Program-made: the position numbers and the translations under genes
NCBI RefSeq assembly: GCF_014873485.1
Contig: NZ_JADBDT010000001.1
Span: forward strand, 2,976,001 to 3,040,000
Length of the DNA: 64,000 nt
Origin: Sphingopyxis sp. OAS728
Lineage (GTDB): Bacteria > Pseudomonadota > Alphaproteobacteria > Sphingomonadales > Sphingomonadaceae
Reading direction: 5' to 3'
Notes under the pieces: model-generated
The model's database searches: none
Seen by the model: the letters and a program-made list of their open reading frames with translations, nothing else
Told to the model about the DNA's origin: nothing
Shown: positions 1 through 9,368 of the stretch, in pieces
Layout: every line of letters begins with the position of its first letter
How positions within the stretch are numbered: position 1 is the stretch's first letter

Positions 1-251
1 CGATGAACATCCTCACCTTCTCGAAGAAGGCGATGGCTGTCGACGTGCGCAAGGTTCTCGCCAGCGCCGTCGCCAACGCGGAAAACAACCACAACCTCGA
101 CGTTGATGCGCTCGTCATCAAGGAAGCGAGCGTTGGCAAGTCGATCTCGATGAAGCGCTGGCACGCACGCGGCCGCGGCAAGTCGACCCGGATCGTCAAG
201 CCGTTCAGCCGCATCCGCATTGTCGTGCGCGAACAGGAAGAAGAGGCGTAA
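1..251 (+). CDS. rplV: 50S ribosomal protein L22, C-terminal part
   Basis: The window opens inside this gene; about 82 C-terminal residues are visible of a protein usually near 110-125 residues. The tail carries the L22 signature around the long beta-hairpin loop, with residues such as [13 protein letters not shown] followed by RIRIVVRE. L22 binds 23S rRNA and its hairpin lines the peptide exit tunnel. The ATG at 3 is internal, not the start. The stop at 249-251 is one base from the rpsC start, as expected inside the S10 operon. Confidence 0.93.
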   Translation, partial: MNILTFSKKAMAVDVRKVLASAVANAENNHNLDVDALVIKEASVGKSISMKRWHARGRGKSTRIVKPFSRIRIVVREQEEEA

Positions 252-252
252 G

Positions 253-960
253 ATGGGCCAGAAGAGCAATCCGATCGGCCTGCGCCTGCAGGTCAACCGC
301 ACCTGGGACAGCCGCTGGTTCGCCGAAGGCCAGGACTATGGCCGCATGCTGGTCGAGGATCTGAAGATCCGCCAGTATGTGTTCAAGAACCTGCCGCAGG
401 CCGCGATCTCGAAGGTCGTGATCGAACGTCCGGCCAAGCTGTGCCGCGTTTCGATCTATGCCGCCCGTCCGGGCGTCATCATCGGCAAGAAGGGCGCGGA
501 CATCGAAAAGCTGCGCAAGAAGCTCGGTGAACTCACCGGTGCCGACGTGTCGCTGAACATCGTCGAAATCCGCAAGCCCGAAGTCGACGCCAAGCTCGTC
601 GGCCAGGGCATTGCCGATCAGCTCGAACGCCGCGTCGCGTTCCGTCGCGCCATGAAGCGCGCGGTTCAGTCGGCGATGCGTCTGGGCGCCGAAGGCATCC
701 GCATCAACTGCGCCGGCCGTCTGGGCGGCGCGGAAATCGCGCGCACCGAATGGTACCGCGAAGGCCGGGTGCCGCTTCACACGCTGCGCGCCAACGTCGA
801 CTACGCCGAATCGACCGCGCACACCGCCTATGGCGTGTGCGGGATCAAGGTGTGGATCTTCAAGGGCGAGATTCTCGGCCACGACCCGATGGCGACCGAC
901 CGTCTGATGCTCGACGCACAGACGACCGGCGTCCGTCCGGCTCGTGAAGATCGCCGCTAA
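253..960 (+). CDS. rpsC: 30S ribosomal protein S3
   Basis: The protein has 235 residues and starts [12 protein letters not shown], the conserved S3 N-terminus; an upstream in-frame extension from 220 lies within rplV and is not used. The KH RNA-binding loop GKKG lies near residues 78-81. S3 sits at the mRNA entry of the small subunit. The start follows the rplV stop by one base, so translation is probably coupled. Confidence 0.97.
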   Translation: MGQKSNPIGLRLQVNRTWDSRWFAEGQDYGRMLVEDLKIRQYVFKNLPQAAISKVVIERPAKLCRVSIYAARPGVIIGKKGADIEKLRKKLGELTGADVSLNIVEIRKPEVDAKLVGQGIADQLERRVAFRRAMKRAVQSAMRLGAEGIRINCAGRLGGAEIARTEWYREGRVPLHTLRANVDYAESTAHTAYGVCGIKVWIFKGEILGHDPMATDRLMLDAQTTGVRPAREDRR

Positions 961-971
961 GGACTGCTGAC

Positions 972-1403
972 ATGCTGCAACCGAAAAAAACCAAGTTCCG
1001 CAAGGCTTTCAAGGGCCGCATCCATGGCAATGCCAAGGGCGGAACCAGCCTGAACTTCGGCTCCTACGGGCTGAAGGCGATGGAACCCGAGCGCATCACC
1101 GCGCGCCAGATCGAAGCGGCTCGCCGTGCGATCAGCCGCGCGATCAAGCGTCAGGGCCGTTTGTGGATCCGCATCTTCCCCGACGTCCCCGTGTCGTCGA
1201 AGCCTGCCGAAGTCCGTATGGGTAAGGGCAAGGGTTCGCCGGAATATTGGGCCGCGCGTGTGAAGCCAGGCCGCATCCTGTTCGAACTCGACGGCGTTCC
1301 CGGCCCCGTGGCCGCGCTGGCGTTCGAACGCGCCGCGATGAAGCTGCCGATCAAGACGAAGGTGATCGCCCGTCTCGGCGACACCTCGCACCTGGAGGGC
1401 TAA
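972..1403 (+). CDS. rplP: 50S ribosomal protein L16
   Basis: The 143-residue protein begins [16 protein letters not shown], the canonical L16 N-terminus, and is of normal length. L16 binds 23S rRNA and 5S rRNA near the A site. It follows rpsC by 11 bases and precedes rpmC by 4, in the standard order of the S10 operon. Confidence 0.97.
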   Translation: MLQPKKTKFRKAFKGRIHGNAKGGTSLNFGSYGLKAMEPERITARQIEAARRAISRAIKRQGRLWIRIFPDVPVSSKPAEVRMGKGKGSPEYWAARVKPGRILFELDGVPGPVAALAFERAAMKLPIKTKVIARLGDTSHLEG

Positions 1404-1407
1404 GGAC

Positions 1408-1611
1408 ATGGCCAAGACCGAAGATTTCAAGGCCAAGACCGACGACCAGCTCGCCGAACAGCTTGGCGAACTGAAGCGCGAGGCCTTCAACCTCCGTTTC
1501 CAGGCGGCCACCGGCCAGCTTGAAAAAGCATCGCGCGTCAAGGAAGTGCGGCGCTCGATCGCCCGCATCAAGACGCAGCAGACCGAGCGCACGCGCTCGG
1601 CCGCGAAGTAA
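1408..1611 (+). CDS. rpmC: 50S ribosomal protein L29
   Basis: A 67-residue helical protein with the L29 pattern, including the central segment [18 protein letters not shown] and a basic C-terminus. L29 lies near the exit tunnel and helps bind trigger factor and SRP. The start is 4 bases after rplP. Confidence 0.96.
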   Translation: MAKTEDFKAKTDDQLAEQLGELKREAFNLRFQAATGQLEKASRVKEVRRSIARIKTQQTERTRSAAK

Positions 1612-1622
1612 GGAGACTATCG

Positions 1623-1892
1623 ATGCCGAAGCGCATTCTGACCGGTACGGTGGTGTCCGACAAGGGCGACAAGACCGTCGTGGTGAAGGTCGAACGGAAG
1701 GTGAAGCACCCTCTGTACGGCAAGATCATCCGCCGCTCGAAAAAGTATCACGCCCACGATGAGGACAACGCCATCAAGGCTGGCGAAACCGTCCGCATCG
1801 AGGAAACGAAGCCGATTTCGAAGCTGAAGACGTGGAAGGTGCTCGACAAGGTCGACACCCACAGCAAGCCCAAAACGGCTGCTGACGCCTAA
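1623..1892 (+). CDS. rpsQ: 30S ribosomal protein S17
   Basis: An 89-residue OB-fold protein starting [18 protein letters not shown], typical of S17, which binds 16S rRNA and helps early 30S assembly. A GGAGACTATCG sequence precedes the ATG. The C-terminus has a short extra tail. The next gene, rplN, follows after 60 bases, slightly wider than the rest of the operon. Confidence 0.96.
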   Translation: MPKRILTGTVVSDKGDKTVVVKVERKVKHPLYGKIIRRSKKYHAHDEDNAIKAGETVRIEETKPISKLKTWKVLDKVDTHSKPKTAADA

Positions 1893-1952
1893 GCTGAGTT
1901 TCACGGAACCGCCGGGGCATCCCGGTAGGCCAAACAAGAAGGAAATGCATCG

Positions 1953-2321
1953 ATGATCCAGATGCAGTCACAATTGGAAGTCGCTGACAACAGCGGTGCC
2001 AAGCGCGTCCAGTGCATCAAGGTGCTCGGCGGGTCGAAGCGTCGTACCGCCGGCGTGGGCGACGTGATCGTCGTGTCGATCAAGGAAGCACAGCCGCGCG
2101 GCAAGGTGAAGAAGGGTGACGTGCATCGCGCCGTTATCGTTCGCACCGCCAAGGACGTGCGCCGCGCCGATGGCTCGGTTATCCGTTTCGACAGCAACGC
2201 CGCCGTGCTCGTCAACAAGAACGAAGAGCCCATCGGCACCCGTATCTTCGGCCCCGTCGTCCGCGAACTGCGCGGCCGCGGCTATATGAAGATCATCAGC
2301 CTGGCGCCGGAGGTCCTCTAA
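1953..2321 (+). CDS. rplN: 50S ribosomal protein L14
   Basis: A 122-residue protein of exact family length, starting [19 protein letters not shown] and ending in the conserved ISLAPEVL. L14 lies at the subunit interface. An AAGGAAATG sequence precedes the start. It begins the spc part of the cluster, and rplX follows after two bases. Confidence 0.97.
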   Translation: MIQMQSQLEVADNSGAKRVQCIKVLGGSKRRTAGVGDVIVVSIKEAQPRGKVKKGDVHRAVIVRTAKDVRRADGSVIRFDSNAAVLVNKNEEPIGTRIFGPVVRELRGRGYMKIISLAPEVL

Positions 2322-2323
2322 CC

Positions 2324-2641
2324 ATGGCGAACAAGATCAAGAAGGGCGACACGGTTGTCATCCTGTCCGGCAAGGACAAGGGCAAGACCGGTGAAGTGAC
2401 GCAGAGCCTGCCGAAAGATGGCAAGGTCGTCGTCGCTGGCGTCAACATCATCACGCGCCACCGCAAGCCGAGCCAGACCAACCCGCAGGGCGGTCTGGAG
2501 CGCAAGGAAGCGCCGCTGTTCGCAAGCAAGGTTGCGCTCGCCGATCCCAAGACCGGCAAGCCGACGCGCGTTCGTTTTGAAACCAAGGACGGCAAGAAGG
2601 TCCGCGTGGCCGTGAAGTCCGGGGAGACGATCAATGGCTGA
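2324..2641 (+). CDS. rplX: 50S ribosomal protein L24
   Basis: A 105-residue KOW-domain protein, with [18 protein letters not shown] at residues 6-23. L24 initiates large-subunit assembly by binding the 5' end of 23S rRNA. Its last 8 bases overlap the start of rplE, which suggests translational coupling. Confidence 0.97.
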   Translation: MANKIKKGDTVVILSGKDKGKTGEVTQSLPKDGKVVVAGVNIITRHRKPSQTNPQGGLERKEAPLFASKVALADPKTGKPTRVRFETKDGKKVRVAVKSGETING

Positions 2642-3212
2642 CAACTACACCCCGCGCATGCGCAAGCTCTATGACGACAAGATCGTCAAGGCGATGACCG
2701 ACAAGTTCGGTTACAAGAATGCGATGGAAGTGCCGAAGATCGAAAAGATCACGCTCAACATGGGCGTCGGCGAAGCCACGCAGGACAAGAAGAAGGTCGA
2801 ATCGGCCGCTGCCGAGATGGAACTCATCGCCGGCCAGAAGCCCGTCGTGACCAAGGCGAAGAAGTCGATCGCACAGTTCAAGCTGCGCGAAGGCATGCCG
2901 ATCGGCTGCAAGGTGACCCTGCGCCGCGAACGCATGTATGAATTCCTCGATCGCCTGATCACGATCGCGATGCCGCGCATCCGCGACTTTCGCGGCGTGT
3001 CGGCGACGAGCTTCGACGGCCGTGGCAACTATGCCATGGGCCTGAAAGAGCAGATCATCTTCCCCGAGATCAACTATGACCGCATCGACCAGGTGCGCGG
3101 CATGGACGTGATCGTCACCACCACCGCCCGTACGGACGAAGAAGCCCGCGAACTGCTCAAGCTGTTCGGCTTCCCCTTCCCGATCGAAGCGCAGGAAAAG
3201 GAAGCCGCCTGA
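2634..3212 (+). CDS. rplE: 50S ribosomal protein L5
   Basis: A 192-residue protein with the L5 signatures [18 protein letters not shown] and RDFRGVS; the N-terminus is slightly longer than in E. coli (179 residues). L5 binds 5S rRNA in the central protuberance. The start overlaps the end of rplX by 8 bases. Confidence 0.97.
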   Translation: MADNYTPRMRKLYDDKIVKAMTDKFGYKNAMEVPKIEKITLNMGVGEATQDKKKVESAAAEMELIAGQKPVVTKAKKSIAQFKLREGMPIGCKVTLRRERMYEFLDRLITIAMPRIRDFRGVSATSFDGRGNYAMGLKEQIIFPEINYDRIDQVRGMDVIVTTTARTDEEARELLKLFGFPFPIEAQEKEAA

Positions 3213-3262
3213 TCCCTTTGGGACCAGGCAGGCTCTTTCAAGAAGGAAAGAGAACTTAAGTC

Positions 3263-3568
3263 ATGGCGAAACTGAGTTCGACGAACAAGAATGAGCGTCG
3301 CAAGCAGCTGGTGAAGAAGTACGCCGGCCGCTATGCGAAGCTGAAGGCGATTGCAGCGGACACCTCGCTCGACGATGGCGAGCGTCTGATCGCGCGCCTC
3401 AAGATGGCGGAAATCCCGCGCAACGGTAACCCGACCCGCATCCGCAACCGCTGCGAGATGACCGGTCGTCCGCGCGCATATTATCGCAAGTTCCGGCTTT
3501 GCCGCATCCAGCTCCGCGATCTGGCCAACAAGGGCCTGATCCCCGGCGTTGTGAAGTCGAGCTGGTAA
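3263..3568 (+). CDS. rpsN: 30S ribosomal protein S14, zinc-independent form
   Basis: A 101-residue S14 with the conserved [15 protein letters not shown] segment. It lacks the paired CxxC zinc ribbons of the short form, so it is the long zinc-independent type usual in proteobacteria. The preceding 50 bases contain AAGAAGGAAAGAG upstream of the ATG. Confidence 0.97.
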   Translation: MAKLSSTNKNERRKQLVKKYAGRYAKLKAIAADTSLDDGERLIARLKMAEIPRNGNPTRIRNRCEMTGRPRAYYRKFRLCRIQLRDLANKGLIPGVVKSSW

Positions 3569-3580
3569 GGAAGACGCAAG

Positions 3581-3985
3581 ATGGCAATGACCGATCCTCT
3601 GGGTGATATGCTCACCCGCATCCGCAACGGCCAGACGGCGAAGAAGGACAGCGTCCTGACGCCGGCTTCGACCCTGCGCGTCCGTGTTCTCGATGTTCTC
3701 CAGCGCGAAGGCTACATCCGCGGCTACAGCGAAGAAGCGCTGGGTGCCAAGGGCCAGCACAAGGGCATCCGCATCGAACTGAAATATTTCGAAGGGCAGC
3801 CGGCGATCCGCCATGTGGCGCGCGTTTCGAAGCCCGGCCGCCGCGTCTATTCGGGTTCGAAAGAACTTCCGATCGTGCGCAACGGCCTGGGTATCACCAT
3901 CGTGTCGACCCCGCGCGGCGTTCTCTCGGACGCTGAAGCACGCGAACATAATGTCGGCGGCGAAGTGCTGGCGGAGGTGTTCTGA
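3581..3985 (+). CDS. rpsH: 30S ribosomal protein S8
   Basis: A 134-residue protein starting [18 protein letters not shown], with the C-terminal [20 protein letters not shown] motif of S8. S8 binds helix 21 of 16S rRNA and in enterobacteria represses the spc operon. The TGATG junction fuses its stop with the rplF start, indicating coupled translation. Confidence 0.97.
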   Translation: MAMTDPLGDMLTRIRNGQTAKKDSVLTPASTLRVRVLDVLQREGYIRGYSEEALGAKGQHKGIRIELKYFEGQPAIRHVARVSKPGRRVYSGSKELPIVRNGLGITIVSTPRGVLSDAEAREHNVGGEVLAEVF

Positions 3986-4518
3986 TGTCGCGCATTGGTA
4001 AAAAGGCAGTGGCAATCCCGGGCGGCGTCACCGCCGCGATCGACGGCGGCCAGCTGTCGGTCAAGGGCCCGAAGGGCACGCTCGCGATGCCGCTTTCCGA
4101 CCTCATCAACTATGAAGTCGCCGAAGGCAGCATCTCGGTCCAGCCCGCGAACGCCACCCGCGAAGCTCGCGCTTTCTGGGGCATGCAGCGCACGCTGGTG
4201 CAGAACCTGATCACGGGTGTGACCGAAGGCTTCACCAAGGTCCTCGAGATCACCGGTGTCGGCTATCGCGCCAACTCGCAGGGCAAGACTCTGAAGCTGC
4301 AGCTCGGCTACAGCCACGATGTCGATTTCGCGGTGCCCGAAGGCATCGAGATCAAGACGCCGGACAACACGACGATCGAGATCAGCGGCATCGACAAGCA
4401 GAAGGTCGGCCAGGTCGCGGCGGAAATCCGCCGTTGGCGTAAGCCCGAACCCTATAAGGGCAAGGGCATCAAATATCGCGGCGAGTACATCTTCCGCAAA
4501 GAAGGCAAGAAGAAGTAA
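3985..4518 (+). CDS. rplF: 50S ribosomal protein L6
   Basis: A 177-residue protein of normal length beginning [15 protein letters not shown], with two repeated L6 domains and the C-terminal [14 protein letters not shown] signature. L6 binds near the sarcin-ricin loop. The start shares one base with the rpsH stop. Confidence 0.97.
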   Translation: MSRIGKKAVAIPGGVTAAIDGGQLSVKGPKGTLAMPLSDLINYEVAEGSISVQPANATREARAFWGMQRTLVQNLITGVTEGFTKVLEITGVGYRANSQGKTLKLQLGYSHDVDFAVPEGIEIKTPDNTTIEISGIDKQKVGQVAAEIRRWRKPEPYKGKGIKYRGEYIFRKEGKKK

Positions 4519-4521
4519 GCC

Positions 4522-4875
4522 ATGGCACATCTTACCCCTTTCCAAAAACGCCGCCAGCGCGTCCGTACCGCCCTCCGTCAGCGCGCGGGTGGCCGCGCTC
4601 GCCTGTCGGTGCATCGTTCGGGCCGCCACATCTACGCACAGCTCATCGATGACGCTGCCGGGCAGACGCTCGCTTCGGCCTCGACGCTGGACAAGGATGT
4701 CCGCGGCAAGACCGGCGCAACCACGGCAGCTGCGGCTGACGTTGGCAAGCGCCTCGCCGCTGCCGCGAAGAAGGCCGGCGTGACGCAGGTCGTCTTCGAC
4801 CGCGGCGGCTTCCTGTTCCACGGGCGCATCAAGGCGCTGGCCGACGCGGCTCGCGAAGGCGGATTGGAGTTCTGA
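4522..4875 (+). CDS. rplR: 50S ribosomal protein L18
   Basis: A 117-residue protein with a basic N-terminus ([12 protein letters not shown]) and the conserved C-terminal [18 protein letters not shown]18 binds 5S rRNA with L5. It starts 3 bases after rplF and ends 2 bases before rpsE. Confidence 0.97.
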   Translation: MAHLTPFQKRRQRVRTALRQRAGGRARLSVHRSGRHIYAQLIDDAAGQTLASASTLDKDVRGKTGATTAAAADVGKRLAAAAKKAGVTQVVFDRGGFLFHGRIKALADAAREGGLEF

Positions 4876-4877
4876 TT

Positions 4878-5570
4878 ATGGCTGACGAAGTACAGAACGT
4901 CGAAGGCGCTGTCGAAGCGACCGAAAACACCGGCGCTCCCCGCCGTGGCCGTGGCGGCCGCGACGGCGGCCGTGGCGGTCGTGAAGGTGGCCGTGGCCGC
5001 CGCGACGACCGTCGCCCGCGCGACGAAGAGGGCGGCGAAGAGCTGATCGAAAAGCTCGTTCACATCAACCGCGTCTCGAAGACCGTGAAGGGCGGCAAGC
5101 GCTTCGGTTTCGCTGCGCTCGTCGTTGTCGGCGATGGCAAGGGCCGCGCCGGTTTCGGTCATGGCAAGGCGCGCGAAGTGCCCGAAGCCATTTCGAAGGC
5201 GACTGCTGCCGCGAAGAAGGCGATGATCCGCGTTCCGCTGCGCGACGGCCGCACGCTGCACCATGACGGTCGCGGTGTGTTCGGTGCGGGCAATGTGACG
5301 CTGCGTTCGGCACCCGCCGGTACCGGCATCATCGCCGGTGGCCCGATGCGCGCCGTGTTCGAATCGCTGGGCGTTGCCGATGTGGTGACCAAGTCGGTCG
5401 GCACCTCGAACCCCTATAACATGATCCGTGCGACCTTCGAGGCGCTCGGCGAACAGACCAGCCCGAAGTCGGTCGCGCAGCGCCGCGGCAAGAAGGTTTC
5501 GGACCTGATCAAGCGTGGCGGTGCATCCGACCGCGCAGCCGAGGCGGAAGCCGCGGCGGTGACGGAGTAA
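4878..5570 (+). CDS. rpsE: 30S ribosomal protein S5 with an RG-rich N-terminal extension
   Basis: At 230 residues this S5 is about 60 longer than E. coli S5 (167). The conserved double-stranded RNA-binding domain begins near residue 52 ([20 protein letters not shown]) and the C-terminal domain is complete. Residues about 17-50 consist almost only of G, R and D, in repeats such as [16 protein letters not shown], followed by an acidic stretch. RG-rich tails bind RNA in many proteins; a role here is inference. The C-terminus adds an alanine/glutamate tail. Confidence 0.97.
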   Translation: MADEVQNVEGAVEATENTGAPRRGRGGRDGGRGGREGGRGRRDDRRPRDEEGGEELIEKLVHINRVSKTVKGGKRFGFAALVVVGDGKGRAGFGHGKAREVPEAISKATAAAKKAMIRVPLRDGRTLHHDGRGVFGAGNVTLRSAPAGTGIIAGGPMRAVFESLGVADVVTKSVGTSNPYNMIRATFEALGEQTSPKSVAQRRGKKVSDLIKRGGASDRAAEAEAAAVTE

Positions 5571-5574
5571 GACG

Positions 5575-5760
5575 ATGGCTGACAAGAAGATCAAGATCCG
5601 CCAGATCGGTTCGCCGATCCGTCGTCCCAAGGGCCAGCGCGCCATCCTGGCAGGCCTCGGCCTGGGCAAGATGCACCGCGAGGTCGAACTGGTCGACACG
5701 CCGGAAGTGCGCGGCATGATCCGCAAGCTGCCGCACATGGTCGAAGTCGTCGAGGGCTGA
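5575..5760 (+). CDS. rpmD: 50S ribosomal protein L30
   Basis: A 61-residue protein with the L30 core [16 protein letters not shown] and the typical C-terminal [13 protein letters not shown]. It starts 4 bases after rpsE and belongs to the same transcript; L15 follows after 55 bases. Confidence 0.96.
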   Translation: MADKKIKIRQIGSPIRRPKGQRAILAGLGLGKMHREVELVDTPEVRGMIRKLPHMVEVVEG

Positions 5761-5815
5761 GCCCCTCGCGACCCGACCTCAACCTATCAGCGCGACAAAA
5801 GCGAAAGCGAGTGCA

Positions 5816-6340
5816 ATGACTATCAAGCTTAACGAACTTCGTGACAACAATGGCGCCCGCAAGGGCCGTATGCGCGTTGGACGCGGCATCGGTTCGGGCA
5901 AGGGCAAGACCGCCGGCCGCGGCCAGAAGGGCCAGAAGGCCCGTAGCGGCGTCGCGATCAATGGCTTCGAAGGCGGCCAGATGCCGCTCCACATGCGTAT
6001 CCCGAAGCGCGGCTTCAACAACATCTTCGCGAAGGATTTCGCGATCGTGAACCTGGGCATGGTCCAGAAGCTGATCGACGCGAAGAAGCTCGACACGAAG
6101 GCGACCATCGATCACGCCGCGCTCAAGGCCGTTGGCCTCGCTCGTGGTGGCAAGGACGGCGTCCGCCTCCTCGCCAAGGGTGAACTCACCTCGAAGGTGA
6201 CCTTTGCCGTTGCCGGCGCGTCGAAGGGCGCGATCGAAGCGGTCGAAAAGGCCGGCGGCAAGGTCGAACTTCCCGAAGTCAAGGAAGCGGCACTTGAGGG
6301 TAAGAAGGCCCAGCGTCGCGCCAAGGCCAAGGCGGAATAA
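5816..6340 (+). CDS. rplO: 50S ribosomal protein L15
   Basis: A 174-residue L15 with the glycine/arginine-rich N-terminal segment ([20 protein letters not shown]) and a complete C-terminal domain. It is about 30 residues longer than the E. coli protein because of a lysine/alanine-rich tail. L15 is a late-assembling 23S rRNA binder. A hairpin with a T-run lies directly behind the stop, so part of the ribosomal transcript may end here. Confidence 0.96.
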   Translation: MTIKLNELRDNNGARKGRMRVGRGIGSGKGKTAGRGQKGQKARSGVAINGFEGGQMPLHMRIPKRGFNNIFAKDFAIVNLGMVQKLIDAKKLDTKATIDHAALKAVGLARGGKDGVRLLAKGELTSKVTFAVAGASKGAIEAVEKAGGKVELPEVKEAALEGKKAQRRAKAKAE

Positions 6341-6347
6341 TCACGCG

Positions 6348-6379
6348 AAAGGGCGGTTCCGGATACGGGCCGCCCTTTT
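6348..6379 (+). terminator. Hairpin with T-run after rplO
   Basis: Arms AAAGGGCGG (6348-6356) and CCGCCCTTT (6370-6378) enclose a 13-base loop and end in TTTT. It has intrinsic-terminator form and would separate, fully or partly, the ribosomal protein genes from secY-adk. Confidence 0.7.
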
Positions 6380-6546
6380 GTCGTTTGACGATCTATACTT
6401 TCCCGTTCGATGCGGACGGATGATGCAGCCGGTATCGACGAGCTGCGTTGCAAAATAGGCCTTTCCCCTTGCGCTTCGTGACCGTCGAACGCACATAGGC
6501 GCCGGGTCGCGGGGGGCGCGGTCCGGAATATCCGAGGAAAACACCC

Positions 6547-7920
6547 ATGGCCTCTCGCGCCGACCAGCTTGCTTCCAACCTGAACTTTTCGAAGTTCGGC
6601 CAGGCGACCGAACTCAAGAACCGCATCTGGTTCACGATCGGCGCGCTGATCGTCTTCCGTTTCCTGTCGTTCGTGCCGCTGCCGGGGGTCGACCCCGTTG
6701 CGCTGGCGTCGCTCTACAGCCAGGCCGCTTCGGGCGGCGTCCTCGACATCTTCAATACTTTCTCGGGCGGCAGCCTAGAGCGCATGAGCATCATCGCGCT
6801 CGGCGTCATGCCCTATATCACGGCGTCGATTGTCGTGCAGCTGGCGGCCGCGCTGTCGCCGAGCCTCGCCGCACTCAAGAAAGAGGGCGAAAGCGGGCGC
6901 AAGAAGCTTAACCAATACACCCGCTATGGCACGGTCGCGCTGACCGCGATCCAGGGCTATTTCATCGCCGTCGGGCTCGAATCGCTCGGCGCGGCGCAGG
7001 GCATTGCGGCGGTTGTCGACCCCGGCATGATGTTCCGCATCGGCGCCGTCATCTCGATCGTCGGCGGTACGCTTTTCCTGATGTGGCTCGGCGAACAGAT
7101 CACCAGCCGTGGTATCGGCAACGGCGTGTCGCTGATCATCATGGCGGGCATTCTCGCCCAGCTGCCGCGGAGCTTCGCACAGATGTTCACGCAGGTGCGC
7201 GAAGGCTCGATGGGCGGCGGCACGATCCTCGCGGTCGTCGGCGGCGCGATCGTCGTCATCGCTTTCATCAGCTTCATGGAACGCGCGCAGCGCCGCGTCC
7301 TCGTCCAATATCCGAAGCGCGCGACGCAGCGCGGCGTGATGCAGGCCGATCGCAGCCACCTCCCCTTGAAGGTCAACACCGCGGGCGTGATCCCGCCGAT
7401 CTTCGCCTCGTCGCTGCTGCTGATGCCGCTGACCGTCACGCAGATGATGGGCCAGAATGTCCAGGGCGACACCGCGACGGGCGACTTCCTGATCACGCTC
7501 AACCAGTATCTCGCGCACGGCCAGCCGCTCTATATGGTGCTCTATGCCGCGGGCATCATCTTCTTCTGCTTCTTCTACGTCGCGGTCGTCTTCAATCCCG
7601 AGGAAACCGCCGATAATCTGAAGCGTCAGAACGGGTTCATCCCCGGCATCCGTCCGGGCAAGAACACCGCCGCCTATCTCGATTTTGTGCTGACGCGCAT
7701 CACCGTGCTCGGTGCGGCCTATCTGGCGGCGATATGTCTGATCCCCGAATATTTCATCGCGGGGTCGGGCCTGCCGTTCCAGCTTGGCGGCACCAGCCTG
7801 CTGATCATCGTGAACGTGACGATCGATACGATCAGCCAGATCCAGAGCCACATGCTCGCGCATCAATATGGCGACCTCATCAAGAAGGCCAAATTGAAAG
7901 GGGGCGTTGCGCGGCGCTAA
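6547..7920 (+). CDS. secY: Protein translocase subunit SecY
   Basis: A 457-residue polytopic inner-membrane protein with ten predicted transmembrane helices, the channel subunit of SecYEG. The start MASRADQLASNLNFSKFGQATELKNR is typical for alphaproteobacteria, and the cytoplasmic loop RRVLVQYPKRATQRGV is conserved. TCCGAGGAAAACACCC before the ATG supplies a ribosome-binding site. A 206-base gap with a terminator-like hairpin separates it from rplO, so it may have its own promoter. adk follows 48 bases downstream. Confidence 0.97.
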   Translation: MASRADQLASNLNFSKFGQATELKNRIWFTIGALIVFRFLSFVPLPGVDPVALASLYSQAASGGVLDIFNTFSGGSLERMSIIALGVMPYITASIVVQLAAALSPSLAALKKEGESGRKKLNQYTRYGTVALTAIQGYFIAVGLESLGAAQGIAAVVDPGMMFRIGAVISIVGGTLFLMWLGEQITSRGIGNGVSLIIMAGILAQLPRSFAQMFTQVREGSMGGGTILAVVGGAIVVIAFISFMERAQRRVLVQYPKRATQRGVMQADRSHLPLKVNTAGVIPPIFASSLLLMPLTVTQMMGQNVQGDTATGDFLITLNQYLAHGQPLYMVLYAAGIIFFCFFYVAVVFNPEETADNLKRQNGFIPGIRPGKNTAAYLDFVLTRITVLGAAYLAAICLIPEYFIAGSGLPFQLGGTSLLIIVNVTIDTISQIQSHMLAHQYGDLIKKAKLKGGVARR

Positions 7921-7968
7921 AGCGCCCGCTACGCCAACTGCGACACGGTAGGGCAAACAGGGGTCCCC

Positions 7969-8622
7969 ATGACGCTGAATATCATTTTGCTGGGTCCGCC
8001 GGGTGCGGGCAAGGGTACGCAGGCAGTGCGCCTGGAAGAGGAGCATGGCATGGTCCAGCTCTCGACCGGCGACATGCTCCGCGCGGCGGTCAAGGCGGGA
8101 ACGCCGATCGGCGTGCAGGCGAAAGCCGTGATGGACGCCGGTGAACTCGTCTCCGACGAAATCGTCTCGGGCCTGATCGGCGAGCGGCTCGACCAGCTCG
8201 GTGCTGACGTTTCGGTGATCTTCGACGGCTATCCGCGTACCGCGGCACAGGCCGAAGCGCTCGATGGCATCCTGTCGGCTCGTGGTCGCAAGCTCGACCA
8301 TGTGATCGAGCTGCAGGTCGAGGAAGACGCGCTTGTCGACCGTATCACCGGCCGCTTCAGCTGCGCCAAATGCGGTGCGGGTTATCATGACCGCTACAAG
8401 CTGCCCAAGGTCGAAAACACCTGCGACGTCTGCGGCAATCACGAGTTCAAGCGCCGTCCCGACGATAATGAGGAAACCGTGCGCACTCGCATGGCCGAAT
8501 ATCGCGCCAAGACCGCGCCGATCCTGCCGATCTATGAAGCGCGCGGCATCGTGACGCACGTCGACGGCATGGCGCCGATCGACGAGGTCAACGACGCGAT
8601 CGAAACCATCCTCGCGGGCTGA
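7969..8622 (+). CDS. adk: Adenylate kinase, zinc-type LID
   Basis: A 217-residue enzyme that interconverts ATP + AMP and 2 ADP. The P-loop GPPGAGKGTQ lies at residues 9-18, the FDGYPR motif near 85-90, and a long LID domain carries four cysteines (132, 135, 152, 155) in CxxC pairs, indicating structural zinc. Position behind secY is conserved in bacteria. In many genomes rpsM, rpsK, rpoA and rplQ follow; here an unrelated gene does. Confidence 0.97.
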   Translation: MTLNIILLGPPGAGKGTQAVRLEEEHGMVQLSTGDMLRAAVKAGTPIGVQAKAVMDAGELVSDEIVSGLIGERLDQLGADVSVIFDGYPRTAAQAEALDGILSARGRKLDHVIELQVEEDALVDRITGRFSCAKCGAGYHDRYKLPKVENTCDVCGNHEFKRRPDDNEETVRTRMAEYRAKTAPILPIYEARGIVTHVDGMAPIDEVNDAIETILAG

Positions 8623-8636
8623 GGCTAGCCAGTCCT

Positions 8637-8663
8637 CTTGGCGCCGGTTATTGAGGCGCCAAG
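8637..8663. repeat. Perfect 9-bp inverted repeat between adk and the next gene
   Basis: CTTGGCGCC (8637-8645) and GGCGCCAAG (8655-8663) flank a 9-base loop. No T-run follows; the right arm runs directly into the GGGGGACAGG ribosome-binding region of the next gene at 8676. It could be a weak terminator or a translation-modulating hairpin. Confidence 0.5.
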
Positions 8664-8675
8664 GGGGACAGGCTG

Positions 8676-9368
8676 ATGGCAATTTCCAGTTATTTCGCAG
8701 GCGCGGTGATGATCAGCGCGCTGGCTTTTGTGCCGGTCGCGAACGCCAAGGTCGTCGATCAGAGCGACGCCGGTTTCACCGTCGCGCACACCGCGCAGGT
8801 CGCCGCAACGCCCGCCGATGCGTGGAAGATGCTTCGTATGCCCGAAAGCTGGTGGTCGAAAGATCATAGCTGGTCGGGCGACGCCGCGAACTTCTGGCTC
8901 GATTCGCAGGCGGGCGGCTGTTTCTGCGAGAAACTGCCCGACACGGGTTCCGGCGTTGGCAGCGTCCAGCATGCGCGCGTCCTTTTTTCGAAACCGGGCC
9001 AGATGCTTCGCCTGTCGGGTGCGTTCGGACCGCTGCAGGGCGAGGCGCTGACGGGCACGCTGACGATCCAGATCAAGGAAACGCCGACGGGCAGCGCGCT
9101 GCGCTTCGACTATGTCGTCGGCGGCTATATGCGCTTCAAGGTCGCCGACATCGCGCCTGCCGTCGACAAGGTGATCGGCGAGCAATTGCTTGGTCTCGCC
9201 AATGCGCTCGGCGGCGCGCTGCCGCCGACGCGCGACGAAAGGGCGGCGGGTGAGGGCGCGGGCAAACCGAAGGCCGATACACCGCCTGCGAAGGACGAGC
9301 CCGGCCTCGACGCCGCCGTGGCCGATCTTGTCGAGGAAGAGGCGAAGCCTGCCCCCGAAGGCCGTTAA
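8676..9368 (+). CDS. Exported SRPBCC-family protein
   Basis: The 230-residue product begins with a probable signal peptide (hydrophobic residues 6-20, cleavage near ANA-K). Residues about 35-180 resemble the SRPBCC/START fold: a repeated pattern of strands, a tryptophan cluster (MPESWWSKDHSW) and a long C-terminal helix (VIGEQLLGLANALGG). The tail from about 183 is charged and proline-rich. A strong GGGGGA sequence precedes the ATG. Ligand and function are unknown. It is on the adk strand 53 bases downstream and convergent with the next gene, overlapping its end by 4 bases. Confidence 0.7.
   Translation: MAISSYFAGAVMISALAFVPVANAKVVDQSDAGFTVAHTAQVAATPADAWKMLRMPESWWSKDHSWSGDAANFWLDSQAGGCFCEKLPDTGSGVGSVQHARVLFSKPGQMLRLSGAFGPLQGEALTGTLTIQIKETPTGSALRFDYVVGGYMRFKVADIAPAVDKVIGEQLLGLANALGGALPPTRDERAAGEGAGKPKADTPPAKDEPGLDAAVADLVEEEAKPAPEGR

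Noticed and set aside
6775..8682. Long antisense open reading frame opposite secY and adk
   Set aside because: Same reason; secY and adk are fully supported by conserved motifs.
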